Shown: positions 16,489-26,571, counted from the first letter of the stretch. The stretch is 64,000 nt of DNA from Pelagerythrobacter sp041912895 (GCF_041912895.1 NZ_JAYSGI010000003.1:186001-250000), one strand, 5' to 3'. Notes: generated by a model not told the origin, from the letters alone. A program made the numbers and translations.

Positions 16489-17522
16489 CCCGTCGCCAGC
16501 CCGCGCTGTTCGGCCATGCCCATCGAGACCAGCAGCGGCTCCGCCTCCTGCCGCGCCTTGAAGCCCGCCTTGTCGCCCATGCCGCGCCAGTCGGCGAGCA
16601 CCAGCGACTGCGCGACCGCGCCGCCCAATGTGGTGCCCGGGCCGGTGACGATGAACAGGTCGGGCGCGAACTCGCGCGCGGCGACCGCGATGGCGCGGGT
16701 GAAATCGTAGCTTTCGGTCACTTGATGGCCGAGTGTGTAGTCCCACAGCGCCTGGTTGTCGGTTGCATGGGGCCACCAGACCGCGCCGCGCCCGTCGATC
16801 AGCGGTAGCGCGGGCTGGCCGAACAGGTCGGCGGGCAAGGCGGCGCGGCCCTGCTCTGCCACGGGGGCTTGCAAGTGGGTGTGGAACGCCGCGTGGTTGC
16901 CGAGCCGCATCGGGAAACGCCCGTCGACCGGTTCGACCGCGCCTTCGAACGCCTTCAGCCCGGCCTCGTCGCCTGCGAGCACGAGCATTCCGCCGAGATC
17001 GATCGACAGCGCCAGCGTGTGATCGGGCCGCGCGTCGATCTCCGCCACCACGCCGAGCAGCCCGGTCTTGCGCGCGGGATCGGGCCGCCAGTCGTCGCCG
17101 AGAAAGGGGTGGACGAGCTGGCCGCCGATCAGCGCCGCCTGCATCAGCGTGCCCATCGTGTTGGCGACGCGGAAGCCCTCTTCCGGCGCGAGGGCCCCGG
17201 CGCAGGCGAGCGCGGAATACCAGCCCATCGAGTTGCCGGTGACCGCGACGACCTCGATGTCCTCGCGGTCGATCGAAAGAAAATCGCCCAGCGTCGCGGC
17301 GAAGATCAGGCCCGAGGCGTTGTCGCCACGGGTGTGGGTGGCCATCGAGAACCGCTCGGCCCCGTCGAGCGCGGAGAGTGTGTCCTGCCCTGCCGCGTCG
17401 CGCTGGCGGTCGAACGCGGCGAGCATGCCGGCGTCGGGGAAATGGCGCCCGAGGTAGCCGAGTTCGGCTTTGTTGTAGGTGCCCCGACCCGGGCAGACGA
17501 CGACTGCGGTTTTCTTGCTCAT
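16482..17522 (-). CDS. ACP S-malonyltransferase-like protein with altered active-site motif
   Basis: 346 residues resembling FabD-type acyltransferases: an N-terminal VVVCPGRGTYNKAELG, the nucleophile elbow VTGNSMGWYSALACAGAL, GNHAAFHTHLQAPVAEQ with the second catalytic His, and TGPGTTLGGAVAQSL near the end. The elbow reads GNSMG where FabD has GHSLG, so the Ser is kept but the flanking His is Asn. Its ATG overlaps the E1 stop (ATGA), so the two are coupled. It could load an acyl group onto a carrier or CoA made by the E1 enzyme. No ACP or ketosynthase is near. Confidence 0.75.
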   Translation of the reverse strand: MSKKTAVVVCPGRGTYNKAELGYLGRHFPDAGMLAAFDRQRDAAGQDTLSALDGAERFSMATHTRGDNASGLIFAATLGDFLSIDREDIEVVAVTGNSMGWYSALACAGALAPEEGFRVANTMGTLMQAALIGGQLVHPFLGDDWRPDPARKTGLLGVVAEIDARPDHTLALSIDLGGMLVLAGDEAGLKAFEGAVEPVDGRFPMRLGNHAAFHTHLQAPVAEQGRAALPADLFGQPALPLIDGRGAVWWPHATDNQALWDYTLGHQVTESYDFTRAIAVAAREFAPDLFIVTGPGTTLGGAVAQSLVLADWRGMGDKAGFKARQEAEPLLVSMGMAEQRGLATGQ

Positions 17523-19708
17523 GCCGCGTCCCCCACGAGAGTTCGGGCGGCATCGACGATTCCGTTGACGCTCGGCATCGTCGCGGCGTAGGCCGGGCCG
17601 GTGGGGATAAAGCTGTCCTCCGCGACGTAGCGCGCGTGCGGTGCATCGGTGCGTTCGGTCAGCAGCGTCATCAGCGCTTCGGCGAGGCCGCCGGTGCGGC
17701 GCGTCTCGTCGACGATCAGGACACGTTTCGCATCGCCGATAGCTTTGAGCAGCGCTTCTTCGGGGAGCGGGTTCAGCCAGTGGAGGTCGATCACCCGGCT
17801 TGTCACCCCTGCTTCGGCCAGCCGCTTCTGCGCCTGGAGCGAGAGATGCAGCCCGTTGGCGTAGCTGACGATCGCAAGGTCGCTGCCGTCGCCGTGGGTA
17901 GTCACTTCGCCGAACCCGATCCGTTCGCCCGGCGGCGGATAGTGCCGCAGCCATGCCCCGTCGCCCGGCTCGTGCAGGTCGCGCATCGGGTAGAGCGCGA
18001 TCGGCTCGAGGAAGATCACCAGCCGCTGCTCTTCACGTGCGAGCCGCACGCATTCGCGCAGCAGCTTCGCGGCGTCGGCGCCGTTCGAGGGGCAGCATAG
18101 GATCACACCCGGCACGTCGCGCAGCGCGGCGAAAGAGTTGTCGTTGTGGAAGTGCCCGCCGAAGCCCTTCTGATAGCCGAGCCCGGCGATCCGCAGCACC
18201 ATCGGGTTGGTGAACTGGCCGTTCGAAAAGAACGGCAGCGTCGCGCCTTCGCCGCGAATCTGGTCCTCGGCGTTGTGGTAATAGGCGAGGAACTGGATCT
18301 CGGGGATCGGCAACAGCCCGTTCTGCGCCATTCCGAGCCCGAGGCCGAGGATCGACTGTTCGTCGAGCAGGGTGTCGATCACCCGCGCCCGCCCGAACCG
18401 TGCGCCGAGCTTCTGGGTGACGCCGTAGACCCCGCCCTTGTTGCACACGTCTTCCCCCATCAGCGCGATCTCGCGGTGTTCGAGCATCAGGTCGGTGAGC
18501 GCCCAGTTGATGCAGCGGCTCATGATCTGCGGGCTTTCCATCGCCTTGAGATCGCCGCCGAACGCGGCCGCGCGCGCCTCGGCGGAAGGGCCGTTGCTCG
18601 GCGCGTTGTCGCGGCGGGGGGGGACGAGGCTCGCCATCACCTCGCTCGCGGTTTTCAAACGCGGCCGAGTGACGGCCTCGACGCGCACGCGCTCGGCCCG
18701 GTCGAGCGTCTCGCGGTAGATCGCCAGCGCTTGCTCGGCCTTCAGCGCCCCGGCCTCGCCGAGCAGGCGGACGGTGTGGAGCAACGGATCGTTCGCTTCC
18801 TCCGCCTCGACCTCGGCCTTCGCCATGTAGGTCGTCGGCATGTCGGCCCCGGCATGCCCGTAGAGCCGCACCGTGCGCACGTGCAGGAACGCGGGCTTGC
18901 GCCGGGTTCGGACGAATTCGGCCGCCGCGCGCGCCGTGGCGTAGGTATCGTAGATATCCAGCCCGTCGCAGGCGAAGTAGCCGAGACCGGGGCGGTGCGC
19001 GAAGTTGGCCGCGATCCAGCCGCTGGGCGTTTTCGTGGAGATGCCGATCCCGTTGTCCTCGCATACCCACAGCACCGGCATCGGCACCTTCTGGTAGGCC
19101 GTCCAACAGCTGGTGTTGATCGCTCCTTGCGCGGTTGCGTGGTTGGCGCTGGCGTCGCCGAAGCTGCACATCACGATGGCGTCGTCCGGCATCGCGCGGT
19201 GCTCGGGGTTCACCCGCTTCGCCAGTCCGATCGAATACGCCGCGCCGACCGCTTTGGGCAGGTGGCTGGCGATGGTCGAGGTCTGCGGCGGGATATTCAA
19301 TGCCTTCGAGCCGAGCACCTTATGCCGCCCGCCCGAGATCGGATCGTCGCTCGAACAGGCGAAGCTCAGCAGCATGTCCCACAGGATCGACTGGCCGGGC
19401 ACCTGATTGGCCCGCTCGATCTGGAACGCGGCGTCGCGGTAATGGAGGAAGGCCATGTCGGTCGGGCGCAGCGCGGCGGCGACTGCGGCCATCCCCTCGT
19501 GGCCCGAGGAGCCGATCGTGTAGAACCCTTCCCCCGCCGCCTGCATCCGCCGGCTGGCGAGATCGAGCGCGCGCGTCAGGCAGCCCGAGCGGTAGAGCCG
19601 CACCGCCGCCGCGCGCCCCAGCACGCCACTCGGCGCGGCGCCTTGTGGAAAATCGCCCGCGCCCACCCGGCGCAGGAAGTTCTCGTGCACGATCGTCGCC
19701 CGGTCCAT
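17519..19708 (-). CDS. Thiamine-diphosphate dehydrogenase E1, alpha-beta fusion
   Basis: 729 residues. The N-terminal half is an E1-alpha module: YTIGSSGHEGMAAVAAAL, HYRDAAF, and the ThDP motif GDASANHATAQGAINTSCW with VCEDNGIGIST. The C-terminal half, from about residue 400, is E1-beta: ALMGEDVCNKGGVYGVT, IDTLLDEQSILGLGLGMA, and SYANGLHLSLQAQKRL to the end. The layout fits branched-chain or related 2-oxoacid dehydrogenases, where E1 decarboxylates the 2-oxoacid. E2 and E3 genes are not in the window. Such fusions are sometimes misannotated as MFS transporters. The ATG at 19708 was chosen because homology begins at HENFLRR. Coupled to the downstream acyltransferase-like gene. Confidence 0.88.
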   Translation of the reverse strand: MDRATIVHENFLRRVGAGDFPQGAAPSGVLGRAAAVRLYRSGCLTRALDLASRRMQAAGEGFYTIGSSGHEGMAAVAAALRPTDMAFLHYRDAAFQIERANQVPGQSILWDMLLSFACSSDDPISGGRHKVLGSKALNIPPQTSTIASHLPKAVGAAYSIGLAKRVNPEHRAMPDDAIVMCSFGDASANHATAQGAINTSCWTAYQKVPMPVLWVCEDNGIGISTKTPSGWIAANFAHRPGLGYFACDGLDIYDTYATARAAAEFVRTRRKPAFLHVRTVRLYGHAGADMPTTYMAKAEVEAEEANDPLLHTVRLLGEAGALKAEQALAIYRETLDRAERVRVEAVTRPRLKTASEVMASLVPPRRDNAPSNGPSAEARAAAFGGDLKAMESPQIMSRCINWALTDLMLEHREIALMGEDVCNKGGVYGVTQKLGARFGRARVIDTLLDEQSILGLGLGMAQNGLLPIPEIQFLAYYHNAEDQIRGEGATLPFFSNGQFTNPMVLRIAGLGYQKGFGGHFHNDNSFAALRDVPGVILCCPSNGADAAKLLRECVRLAREEQRLVIFLEPIALYPMRDLHEPGDGAWLRHYPPPGERIGFGEVTTHGDGSDLAIVSYANGLHLSLQAQKRLAEAGVTSRVIDLHWLNPLPEEALLKAIGDAKRVLIVDETRRTGGLAEALMTLLTERTDAPHARYVAEDSFIPTGPAYAATMPSVNGIVDAARTLVGDAA

Positions 19709-19818
19709 GCGGCGCTTGCTAGCCGTTCGCGCGCAAAAGGGAAGGGGATCGACGGACGGCATGGACCTTGGCCCCCAGCTTGCTAGAACGCGCGCTTTCC
19801 CAGGGGAGACAGATCATA

Positions 19819-22800
19819 ATGAAAGCCAGCGTCGCATCGGTCATCGCCACTTTGCTGTTCAGCGCCGCGCTCAGCGCGCAGGAAGCCGAGCTGCAGCCTT
19901 CGCCCAACCCGGTCGAGGAGCAGGAGGTCGACGCCTCGCAGGGCGACGCGCTGCCGCCTGAAGGCAGCGGTGAGCCGGTCGCGACCAGCCCGGTCGATCC
20001 GGTTGAAAGCGATGCGGGCGAGGCAAAGTGGGATGTGACCGCGCCGCGTGGCGCGACGGTCCGGCAGGTGCCGATTCGCACCAGCGAGGGCACGTGGATG
20101 GACGTCGACGTCTCGCCCGACGGTGGCATGCTCGCCTTCGCGCTGCTGGGCGACATCTATACGATGCCGATCGCGGGCGGCACGCCGACGCGGATCGCCG
20201 AGGGGCTGGCGTGGGAGGTGCAGCCGCGCTTCTCGCCCGACGGCACGCGGATCGCGTTCACCTCCGATCGTGGCGGCGGCGACAACATCTGGCTGATGAA
20301 CGCCAACGGTTCGGACAAGCGTCAGGTGACGAAAGAAGACTTCCGCCTGCTCAACCAGCCGACCTGGAGCCCCGACGGGCGCTACATCGCAGCGAAGAAG
20401 CATTTCACCACCGGGCGCTCGGCGGGCACCGGCGAGGTCTGGCTCTACCACGTCTCGGGCGGCAGCGGGGTCGCCTTGGTCGAGCGCGCGAGCGAACAAT
20501 TGCAGAAGGAACTGGGCGAGCCGATCTACGCGCCCGACGGCAGCGCGATCTACTACACCCGCAACGTCAGCCCCGGGCCCGTGTTCGAGTACGCGCAGGA
20601 TTCGACGCAGAGCCTGTTCGAGATCGAACGCTACGACCTCAAGACCGGCGAAGTGACCACCGCGGTTTCCGGCTACGGCGGCTCGGTCCGCCCGACGCCT
20701 TCGCCCGACGGCGAGATGCTGGCCTTCGTGCGGCGCAACAAGGACCAGTCGCAGCTGTGGGTCAAGGATATCGCCAGCGGCGCGGAGCGGATGATCTACG
20801 GCGACCTCGACCTCGACCTGCAGGAGACCTGGGCGGTCTACGGGGTTTATCCGAACATGGACTGGACGCCCGGCAGCGATGCGATCGTGTTCTGGGCGGG
20901 CGGCAAGCTGCGCCGGGTGAACGCGGACGGCAGCGGGCTCGCCGAAATCCCCTTCGCGATCGACGATACGCGCGGCGTGGCCGGTGCGCCGCACCCAGCG
21001 ATCGCGGTCGCGCCAGACACGTTCGAGGCGAAGATGCCCAAGTTCGCCACGCTTTCGCCCGACGGCGCGCGAGTGGTGTTCGAAAGCCTCGGCAAACTCT
21101 GGGTCAAGAACGTCGACGGCGGCGAGCCGCGCCGGCTGACCCGGCAGGACGAGGCGCTCGAGCTGTGGCCGACGTGGTCGCGCGATGGGCGGCGGCTGGC
21201 GTGGGTCCGTTGGACCGACGCCGGGCTGGGCGAGATCGTGGTCGCCGATGCCAACGGCGGCAATGCGCGCGTGGTAACGACCGCGCCGGGCCACTACGCG
21301 GTGCCCCAGTTCTCTCCCGATGGAAGCACGCTGGTGTTCGAGAAGCGTGCGGGCGGCGACATGACCGCGCCCGAATATTCGGAAAACCCCGGCGTCTATC
21401 GCATGCCCGTGGCGGGCGGCGAGGCCGAGCTGATCGTGCGCGATCTGGCCGCGCCGCAATTCGGCGCGGCGGATGATCGGGTGTTCATGATGGCGCAGGC
21501 CGACGGCAAGCTCCAGCTCGTCTCCACCGACATGAACGGCGAGGCCCGGCGGGTGCATGCGCAGGGCGAGCTGGTGAACGATTACCGCGTCTCGCCCGAT
21601 GGCCAGTTCTTCGCCTTCCGCCAGAACTACGAGGTGTTCGCGATGCCGCTGATGCCCGGCGGGCAGGCGGTCGCGGTGGACGAGCAGGCCAAGGCGCTGC
21701 CGACCGTCGAGGCCAGCCGCAGCGGGGCCGACTACATCGGCTGGTCGGGCGGCGGCGACACGCTCTACTGGTCGATGGGGCCGACGGTCTACCGCGCGAG
21801 CACCGCAGCGCTGTTCCCGCGCGCGCCGCAGGCCGAGGGTGCGCCCGCTTTCACGCCGCCTGAAAGCGGCATCTCGATCGCGCGCACGATCCGCGCCGCC
21901 GCGCCCGAAGGCACGGTCGCGCTCACCGGCGCGCGCATCCTGACGATGACCGGCGACGACGCCGGAGCGATCGAGAACGGCACGGTGGTGATCGAAGGCG
22001 ACCGGATCGTCGCGGTCGGCCCGGCCGCCTCGGTGCAGGTGCCGGGCGGGGCGACGGTGATCGACGCCGCGGGCAAGACGATCATGCCGGGCCTGGTCGA
22101 CGCGCACGCGCACGGGCCGCAGGGCACCGGCGATCTCGTGCCGCAGCAGAACTGGTCGCTGGTCCAGAACCTCGCGATGGGGGTGACCACGATCCACGAT
22201 CCCTCGTCGAGCGCGAGCATGATCTTCGCCGCCGCCGAGCGTCAGCGCGCCGGCATGCTGCTGGGTCCGCGCATCTTCTCGACCGGCGAGATCGTCTACG
22301 GCGCGAAGGCGGCCGGGGTCTATGCCCGGATCGACAGCTACGAGGATGCGCTGGCGCACGTCCGCCGGATCAAGGCGCAGGGCGGGATTTCGATCAAGAA
22401 CTACAACCAGCCGCGCCGCGAACAGCGCCAGCAGGTGGTCGCCGCAAGCCGGGCGGAGGACATGCTGGTGGTGGCCGAGGGCGGATCGCTGTTCGGGATG
22501 GACATGACGATCATCGCCGACGGCAATTCGACGCTGGAACACAACGTGCCGGTCGACGTGATGTACGACGACGTGCTCCAGCTCTTCGGGCAGAGCCAGA
22601 CGAACTACACTCCGACGCTGGTGGTGACCTACGGTGGGCTCGCGGGCGATCCCTACTGGCGCCAGGCGACCGACGTGTTCGCCAATCCGCTGATGGTCCA
22701 CACTCCGCCGCGCGCGCTGCTCGCGGCGACCGGGCGGCGGGTAAAGGCGCCCGAGTGGGCCTTCGTCGACGACAACAACGCGCGCGAGGCGGCCAAGGTC

Positions 22801-23148
22801 GCCGAGCGCGGGGTGAAGGTCGCGATCGGTGCGCATGGGCAGCAGGCGGGCGTGGGCGCGCACTGGGAACTGTGGAGCTTCGTGCGCGGCGGGATGAGCC
22901 CGGTCGAGGCGCTGCGCGCGGGTACGATCGTCTCCGCGCAGTCGCTCGGGATGGACCGCGACATCGGCAGCATCGAGCCGGGCAAGCTGGCCGACCTGGT
23001 CATCCTCTCGGCGGACCCGTCGCAGGACATCATGGCGAGCGACGACATCGAGCGGGTGATGCTGGGCGGCCGCCTCTACGACGCGCGCACGATGAACGAG
23101 GTCGAGACCGGCGACGCGCAGCGACTGCCGTACTGGTGGGAGGACTGA
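19819..23148 (+). CDS. Secreted TolB-like propeller / amidohydrolase fusion
   Basis: 1109 residues with a signal peptide (cleavage near ALSAQ). Residues ~90-690 hold repeated FSPDGTRIAF-type blades of a TolB/DPP4-like beta-propeller. Residues ~700-1109 are an amidohydrolase domain: KTIMPGLVDAHAHGPQG (metal HxH), KAQGGISIKNYNQPRREQR (possible carbamylated Lys), NSTLEHNVPVDV and VAIGAHGQQAGVGAHWE (further metal His), ending with a SIEPGKLADLVIL strand. It is probably a periplasmic hydrolase of peptide or cyclic amide bonds. GGGGAGA sets the ATG at 19819. It is monocistronic and ends at a strong stem-loop. Confidence 0.9.
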   Translation: MKASVASVIATLLFSAALSAQEAELQPSPNPVEEQEVDASQGDALPPEGSGEPVATSPVDPVESDAGEAKWDVTAPRGATVRQVPIRTSEGTWMDVDVSPDGGMLAFALLGDIYTMPIAGGTPTRIAEGLAWEVQPRFSPDGTRIAFTSDRGGGDNIWLMNANGSDKRQVTKEDFRLLNQPTWSPDGRYIAAKKHFTTGRSAGTGEVWLYHVSGGSGVALVERASEQLQKELGEPIYAPDGSAIYYTRNVSPGPVFEYAQDSTQSLFEIERYDLKTGEVTTAVSGYGGSVRPTPSPDGEMLAFVRRNKDQSQLWVKDIASGAERMIYGDLDLDLQETWAVYGVYPNMDWTPGSDAIVFWAGGKLRRVNADGSGLAEIPFAIDDTRGVAGAPHPAIAVAPDTFEAKMPKFATLSPDGARVVFESLGKLWVKNVDGGEPRRLTRQDEALELWPTWSRDGRRLAWVRWTDAGLGEIVVADANGGNARVVTTAPGHYAVPQFSPDGSTLVFEKRAGGDMTAPEYSENPGVYRMPVAGGEAELIVRDLAAPQFGAADDRVFMMAQADGKLQLVSTDMNGEARRVHAQGELVNDYRVSPDGQFFAFRQNYEVFAMPLMPGGQAVAVDEQAKALPTVEASRSGADYIGWSGGGDTLYWSMGPTVYRASTAALFPRAPQAEGAPAFTPPESGISIARTIRAAAPEGTVALTGARILTMTGDDAGAIENGTVVIEGDRIVAVGPAASVQVPGGATVIDAAGKTIMPGLVDAHAHGPQGTGDLVPQQNWSLVQNLAMGVTTIHDPSSSASMIFAAAERQRAGMLLGPRIFSTGEIVYGAKAAGVYARIDSYEDALAHVRRIKAQGGISIKNYNQPRREQRQQVVAASRAEDMLVVAEGGSLFGMDMTIIADGNSTLEHNVPVDVMYDDVLQLFGQSQTNYTPTLVVTYGGLAGDPYWRQATDVFANPLMVHTPPRALLAATGRRVKAPEWAFVDDNNAREAAKVAERGVKVAIGAHGQQAGVGAHWELWSFVRGGMSPVEALRAGTIVSAQSLGMDRDIGSIEPGKLADLVILSADPSQDIMASDDIERVMLGGRLYDARTMNEVETGDAQRLPYWWED

Positions 23149-23158
23149 CACGCAAAAA

Positions 23159-23194
23159 GGGCCCGGACCGGTCGGGGGCGACCGGGCCGGGCCC
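23159..23194. terminator. Terminator between convergent amidohydrolase and autotransporter genes
   Basis: A 16-position inverted repeat (GGGCCCGGACCGGTCG with CGACCGGGCCGGGCCC, one mismatch) and a GGGG loop. The AAAAA at 23154-23158 gives a T-run on the minus strand, so it is a canonical terminator for the autotransporter gene and probably also stops the plus-strand gene. Confidence 0.85.
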
Positions 23195-23250
23195 AGGATG
23201 CACGCTGCCGGATGCGGGGGGCATAGTCCGGCAGGCGTGCGAGGAGGGGG

Positions 23251-26200
23251 TCAGAACCCGAAGCGCAGCGTCGCGCGCAGCGCGTAGCCGATCTCCTCGT
23301 TGCGCTCCTCGGCCGACAGCTCGCCGCCGATCGAATAGAACTCGTCGCCGCCCATGCCGCGCAGGCGGGCGAACCAGCCGCTCGCGCGCTGTTCGGGCAG
23401 CAAGGTGAAGCTGTCGCCGTCGGCGAAGCTGGCGGTGGTGCCGCCGAGCTCGCCCGCGACGATCTCGCGCCAGCCGCCCTCGGCCTCGAGCCGCAGCCAG
23501 GTGTCGTCGCGGCGGCCCATGCCGAACAGGTCCGCACCCGCCGCGAGCGCGAGGTTGAGCCCGGTCTCGTCGCTGGTACGGTCCGACACGGTGAGGTCGA
23601 GCGCCTCGCCGCCGCCGGTTTCGGTATAGCCGTCCTCGCTCAGCCGGATGTAATCGAGCATGACCGATGGGCGCACGAACAGGTACTGCGAGCCGGTTTC
23701 GAACGACGCGCCGCCGATGAACGAGACGACGTTGCCCGACCAGTCGCGGTCGATCAGGCGTTCGAGCGTTTCCTCGCCGTCCTCGCCGGTGAAGAACCGG
23801 GAGCCCTCGAAATCTACGAACCCGTACGATCCGCGCGCGAAGCCCGACAGGCCGCCCCAGGTGCCGCGCCAGTAGGCGGCGGCCTCGTAGGTGTTGGAGA
23901 TGACGGTGTTCTCGTAGCCGCTGTCGTGCCGGCTCCATAGCCAGCTGCCGGTGACGCCGAAATCGCCGACCCCGGTGGTCGTCTCGAGCCCGCCCGAGAA
24001 ACCGAGGCCGTCGAGATCGTAGGACGCGGTTTCGCCCGCATCCTTCTGCGAATCCCAGCCCGCGAAATCGAGCACGACGCGCAGCTTGTCCTCGGGTTTG
24101 AACGGGCCTTGCGGATCGGCGAGCCGGCGGGCGAAAGTGCGCACGCCCAGGCTCACGCCTTCGAACGAGCCGCCCGCATGGTCGGGCAGGATCTGCGCGA
24201 CGTACTGCCCGAACTGCTCGCCATCGGTGACGCCGAGGAAGACGTTCGCGACATCGTCGTCGTTCGCCAGCGCGGCGTAGAATGCGTCGAACGCCGAGGC
24301 CTGCGAGCGGTTGAGGCCGAGATCTTCGGTCGCCTTGCGGGTGATGTCGACCGCGATCTCACCAGCAGCATCGTCGATCGCCAACGAGGCGTCGTAGAGG
24401 AACGGCACCAGCGTGCTGTCGGTATCGAGCCCGTCGGCGCCGACGAGATCGCCCGCGGTGAGCACGAGGTAGCTGCCCTCGGCGCTGGCGATGTCGGTGA
24501 CGCGCAGACGGAATTTTGCGCCTTCCTCGAAGCTGGCCGTGCCGCCAACGTCGATGGCGGTGCCGGCATCGCCCGACTGGTCGAGCGTCGCCACGATCAC
24601 CCCGTCCGCGCCGACATCAAGCGAGCCGATCGTCGTCGAACCCCGCAGATCGAGCACGCCGCCCGACAGGTCGACCACGAGGTTGTCGCTGCCGGTCAGC
24701 GCGCCGGAGAACACCGCGGTGTCGCCCAGCGAGAGCGAGCCCGCGCCGCCGCCGAAATCGGCCTCGCCCGAGAAGCGCGAGGCCCCGGTGAGCGCCAGCT
24801 CGTCGGCCTGCCCGCCGAAATCCACGTCGCCCTGGTAGCTGCCGTCGCCCGACAGCTCGAGCCGGTCGGTTCCGGCGCCGAACGTCACGTCGCCCTTCAC
24901 GGTGCCATCGGCGATGGAGAACATGTCGGCGCCCGAACCGAAGCGAACGTCGCCCACGATCGAGGGCGCGTCGATACCTTCGGCGACCTGGGTCTGCCGC
25001 ACCGTCGCGCCCGAGGTGACCGCGGTCACGTCGAGGGCAACATTGCGCCCCGATCCCTCGGTCGCGCCCGAGGCGACGATCTCGCCGGCATTCTCAATGG
25101 TGGTGAGCGTGCCGCTTTCGTCCACGATCGCCACGGCGGTGCCGCGCGCGCCGGTCTTGGCGGAGATCGTGCCGGTGTTGCGCAGCAGCGGCATGTCCGC
25201 GCCGGCATCGACCGCCACCGCAGTGGCGAGCGCGTCGTCGTCGTTGCCGGAGGTCGCGGCGATCGTGCCAGAATTGCGCAGTTCGGGCACATCGGCCCCG
25301 GTACCCAGCCGGATCGCGGTCGCCGCCGAATCGCGCGAGGCGGCGGTAACCTTGCCCGACACGCCGATGCCGTTCGCGATGGCGACGGCGCCGCCTTGGC
25401 CGCCGACGACCAGGCCGTTGCCGTCGACGCCAGCGTAGACGCCGCTTCCGGCGATCTCGCCTTGGACGATCACGCCAAACCCGGTGCCCGTGGCGGGCAC
25501 CGCGCCGACCGCGATATCCTCCGCGCCGCCGATCACGACGGCGGGCGCCGCGCCGGCGGAGACGACCCGGCCGGTGCCTGCGCCGGGGACGTCATCGCCA
25601 CCCTCGCCGTCTTCACCGCCATCGCCGTCTTCGTCGCCCTCTTCACCTTCGTCGCCATCGGCATCATCGTCTTCGTCGTCGCTCGGGGGGGCGGCAGCGA
25701 ATACGATGCCCTCGGCCACATCGCCCTCGACGATCAGCGCGCTGCCGCCCTGCAGGAGATCGTCGGCATCGAGCTTGGAAGCGTCGGACGGTGCAGTGGC
25801 TGAGCGGTATCCGGTTGCGCTGATTCCGCCCTGCACGGTGAGCGTGCCGCCGATATCTCCCGACAGCCGCGCGCCGACCGCGTCCTCGCCCTGCACGCCG
25901 ATCGTACCTGCGAGGCGGACATCGCCGGTCACGTCGTCCAGCGCGACGCCGGTGCTGCCATCGCCGACCACCGTAGTCTTGCCGTCGTGCGTGAATTTGC
26001 CGGTCAGCCGGTCCTCGACCACGATTCCGGCCGAGTCGTTGCCCTCGACCGCGATCGTGCCCGAATTGACGATGTTGCCGGTCAGCGCGCCGCGCACGCG
26101 GATGCCGGCGCGGTCGCTGCCGACCGCGAACGGCCCGTCGAGATCGCCGTCCTTGTCGGCATCCTCGGGCGTATAGGTCTCGTTGATCGTGATCGTGCCC

Positions 26201-26496
26201 GAGTTGACGATATCGGCGGTGCGGTCGCCGTCGACCGCGATGCCGCTCGCGCCATCGGCGTTGGAGATCGCGATCGCGCCCTCGTTGGTGACGTCGTGGT
26301 TCGAATCGACCGTCACCGCCGCGCCGCCGCCGACCTTGATCGAGCCGTCCTCGTCGATGCGGATTGCACCGGGCGCGCCGTCGTTCACCGTGGACGTGCG
26401 CACGGGCGTGGTGCGGTCGTCGTCGATCACGGTCTGCGCGGCGAGCGGGGTGGCCAGCGCCGCGAGCGCGGTGCCGGCATACAGGGTGCGAAGCAT
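23251..26496 (-). CDS. Autotransporter (type Va) outer-membrane protein
   Basis: 1081 residues. A signal peptide (LATPLAAQ) precedes a passenger made of beta-helix repeats of the NSGTI type (ADIVNSGTITI, GNIVNSGTIAVEGN, PELRNSGTIAATSGN, PLLRNTGTISAKTG). The passenger also has an acidic low-complexity stretch of ~35 residues around 25590-25700, nearly all Asp, Glu and Gly. The last ~280 residues are the autotransporter barrel, ending YALRATLRFGF with the terminal Phe needed for BamA recognition. AAGGAGGA lies just before the ATG at 26496. It lies 75 bases downstream of the FecA-like receptor gene on the same strand, so it may belong to the FecI-controlled unit. Confidence 0.9.
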   Translation of the reverse strand: MLRTLYAGTALAALATPLAAQTVIDDDRTTPVRTSTVNDGAPGAIRIDEDGSIKVGGGAAVTVDSNHDVTNEGAIAISNADGASGIAVDGDRTADIVNSGTITINETYTPEDADKDGDLDGPFAVGSDRAGIRVRGALTGNIVNSGTIAVEGNDSAGIVVEDRLTGKFTHDGKTTVVGDGSTGVALDDVTGDVRLAGTIGVQGEDAVGARLSGDIGGTLTVQGGISATGYRSATAPSDASKLDADDLLQGGSALIVEGDVAEGIVFAAAPPSDDEDDDADGDEGEEGDEDGDGGEDGEGGDDVPGAGTGRVVSAGAAPAVVIGGAEDIAVGAVPATGTGFGVIVQGEIAGSGVYAGVDGNGLVVGGQGGAVAIANGIGVSGKVTAASRDSAATAIRLGTGADVPELRNSGTIAATSGNDDDALATAVAVDAGADMPLLRNTGTISAKTGARGTAVAIVDESGTLTTIENAGEIVASGATEGSGRNVALDVTAVTSGATVRQTQVAEGIDAPSIVGDVRFGSGADMFSIADGTVKGDVTFGAGTDRLELSGDGSYQGDVDFGGQADELALTGASRFSGEADFGGGAGSLSLGDTAVFSGALTGSDNLVVDLSGGVLDLRGSTTIGSLDVGADGVIVATLDQSGDAGTAIDVGGTASFEEGAKFRLRVTDIASAEGSYLVLTAGDLVGADGLDTDSTLVPFLYDASLAIDDAAGEIAVDITRKATEDLGLNRSQASAFDAFYAALANDDDVANVFLGVTDGEQFGQYVAQILPDHAGGSFEGVSLGVRTFARRLADPQGPFKPEDKLRVVLDFAGWDSQKDAGETASYDLDGLGFSGGLETTTGVGDFGVTGSWLWSRHDSGYENTVISNTYEAAAYWRGTWGGLSGFARGSYGFVDFEGSRFFTGEDGEETLERLIDRDWSGNVVSFIGGASFETGSQYLFVRPSVMLDYIRLSEDGYTETGGGEALDLTVSDRTSDETGLNLALAAGADLFGMGRRDDTWLRLEAEGGWREIVAGELGGTTASFADGDSFTLLPEQRASGWFARLRGMGGDEFYSIGGELSAEERNEEIGYALRATLRFGF

Positions 26497-26571
26497 GGGT
26501 CCTCCTTGTCCGTTTCGAGACACAGGACGGAGGCATCGCCGCGCAGCCTTGGCGCGGGCGGAAAAATATTC

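Noticed and set aside
19783..23151. A 1122-codon open frame on the minus strand opposite the amidohydrolase
   Set aside because: GC-rich third positions keep antisense frames open. The predicted protein is Arg/His/Asp-rich with no domain, while the plus strand has a signal peptide, propeller repeats and an amidohydrolase domain.
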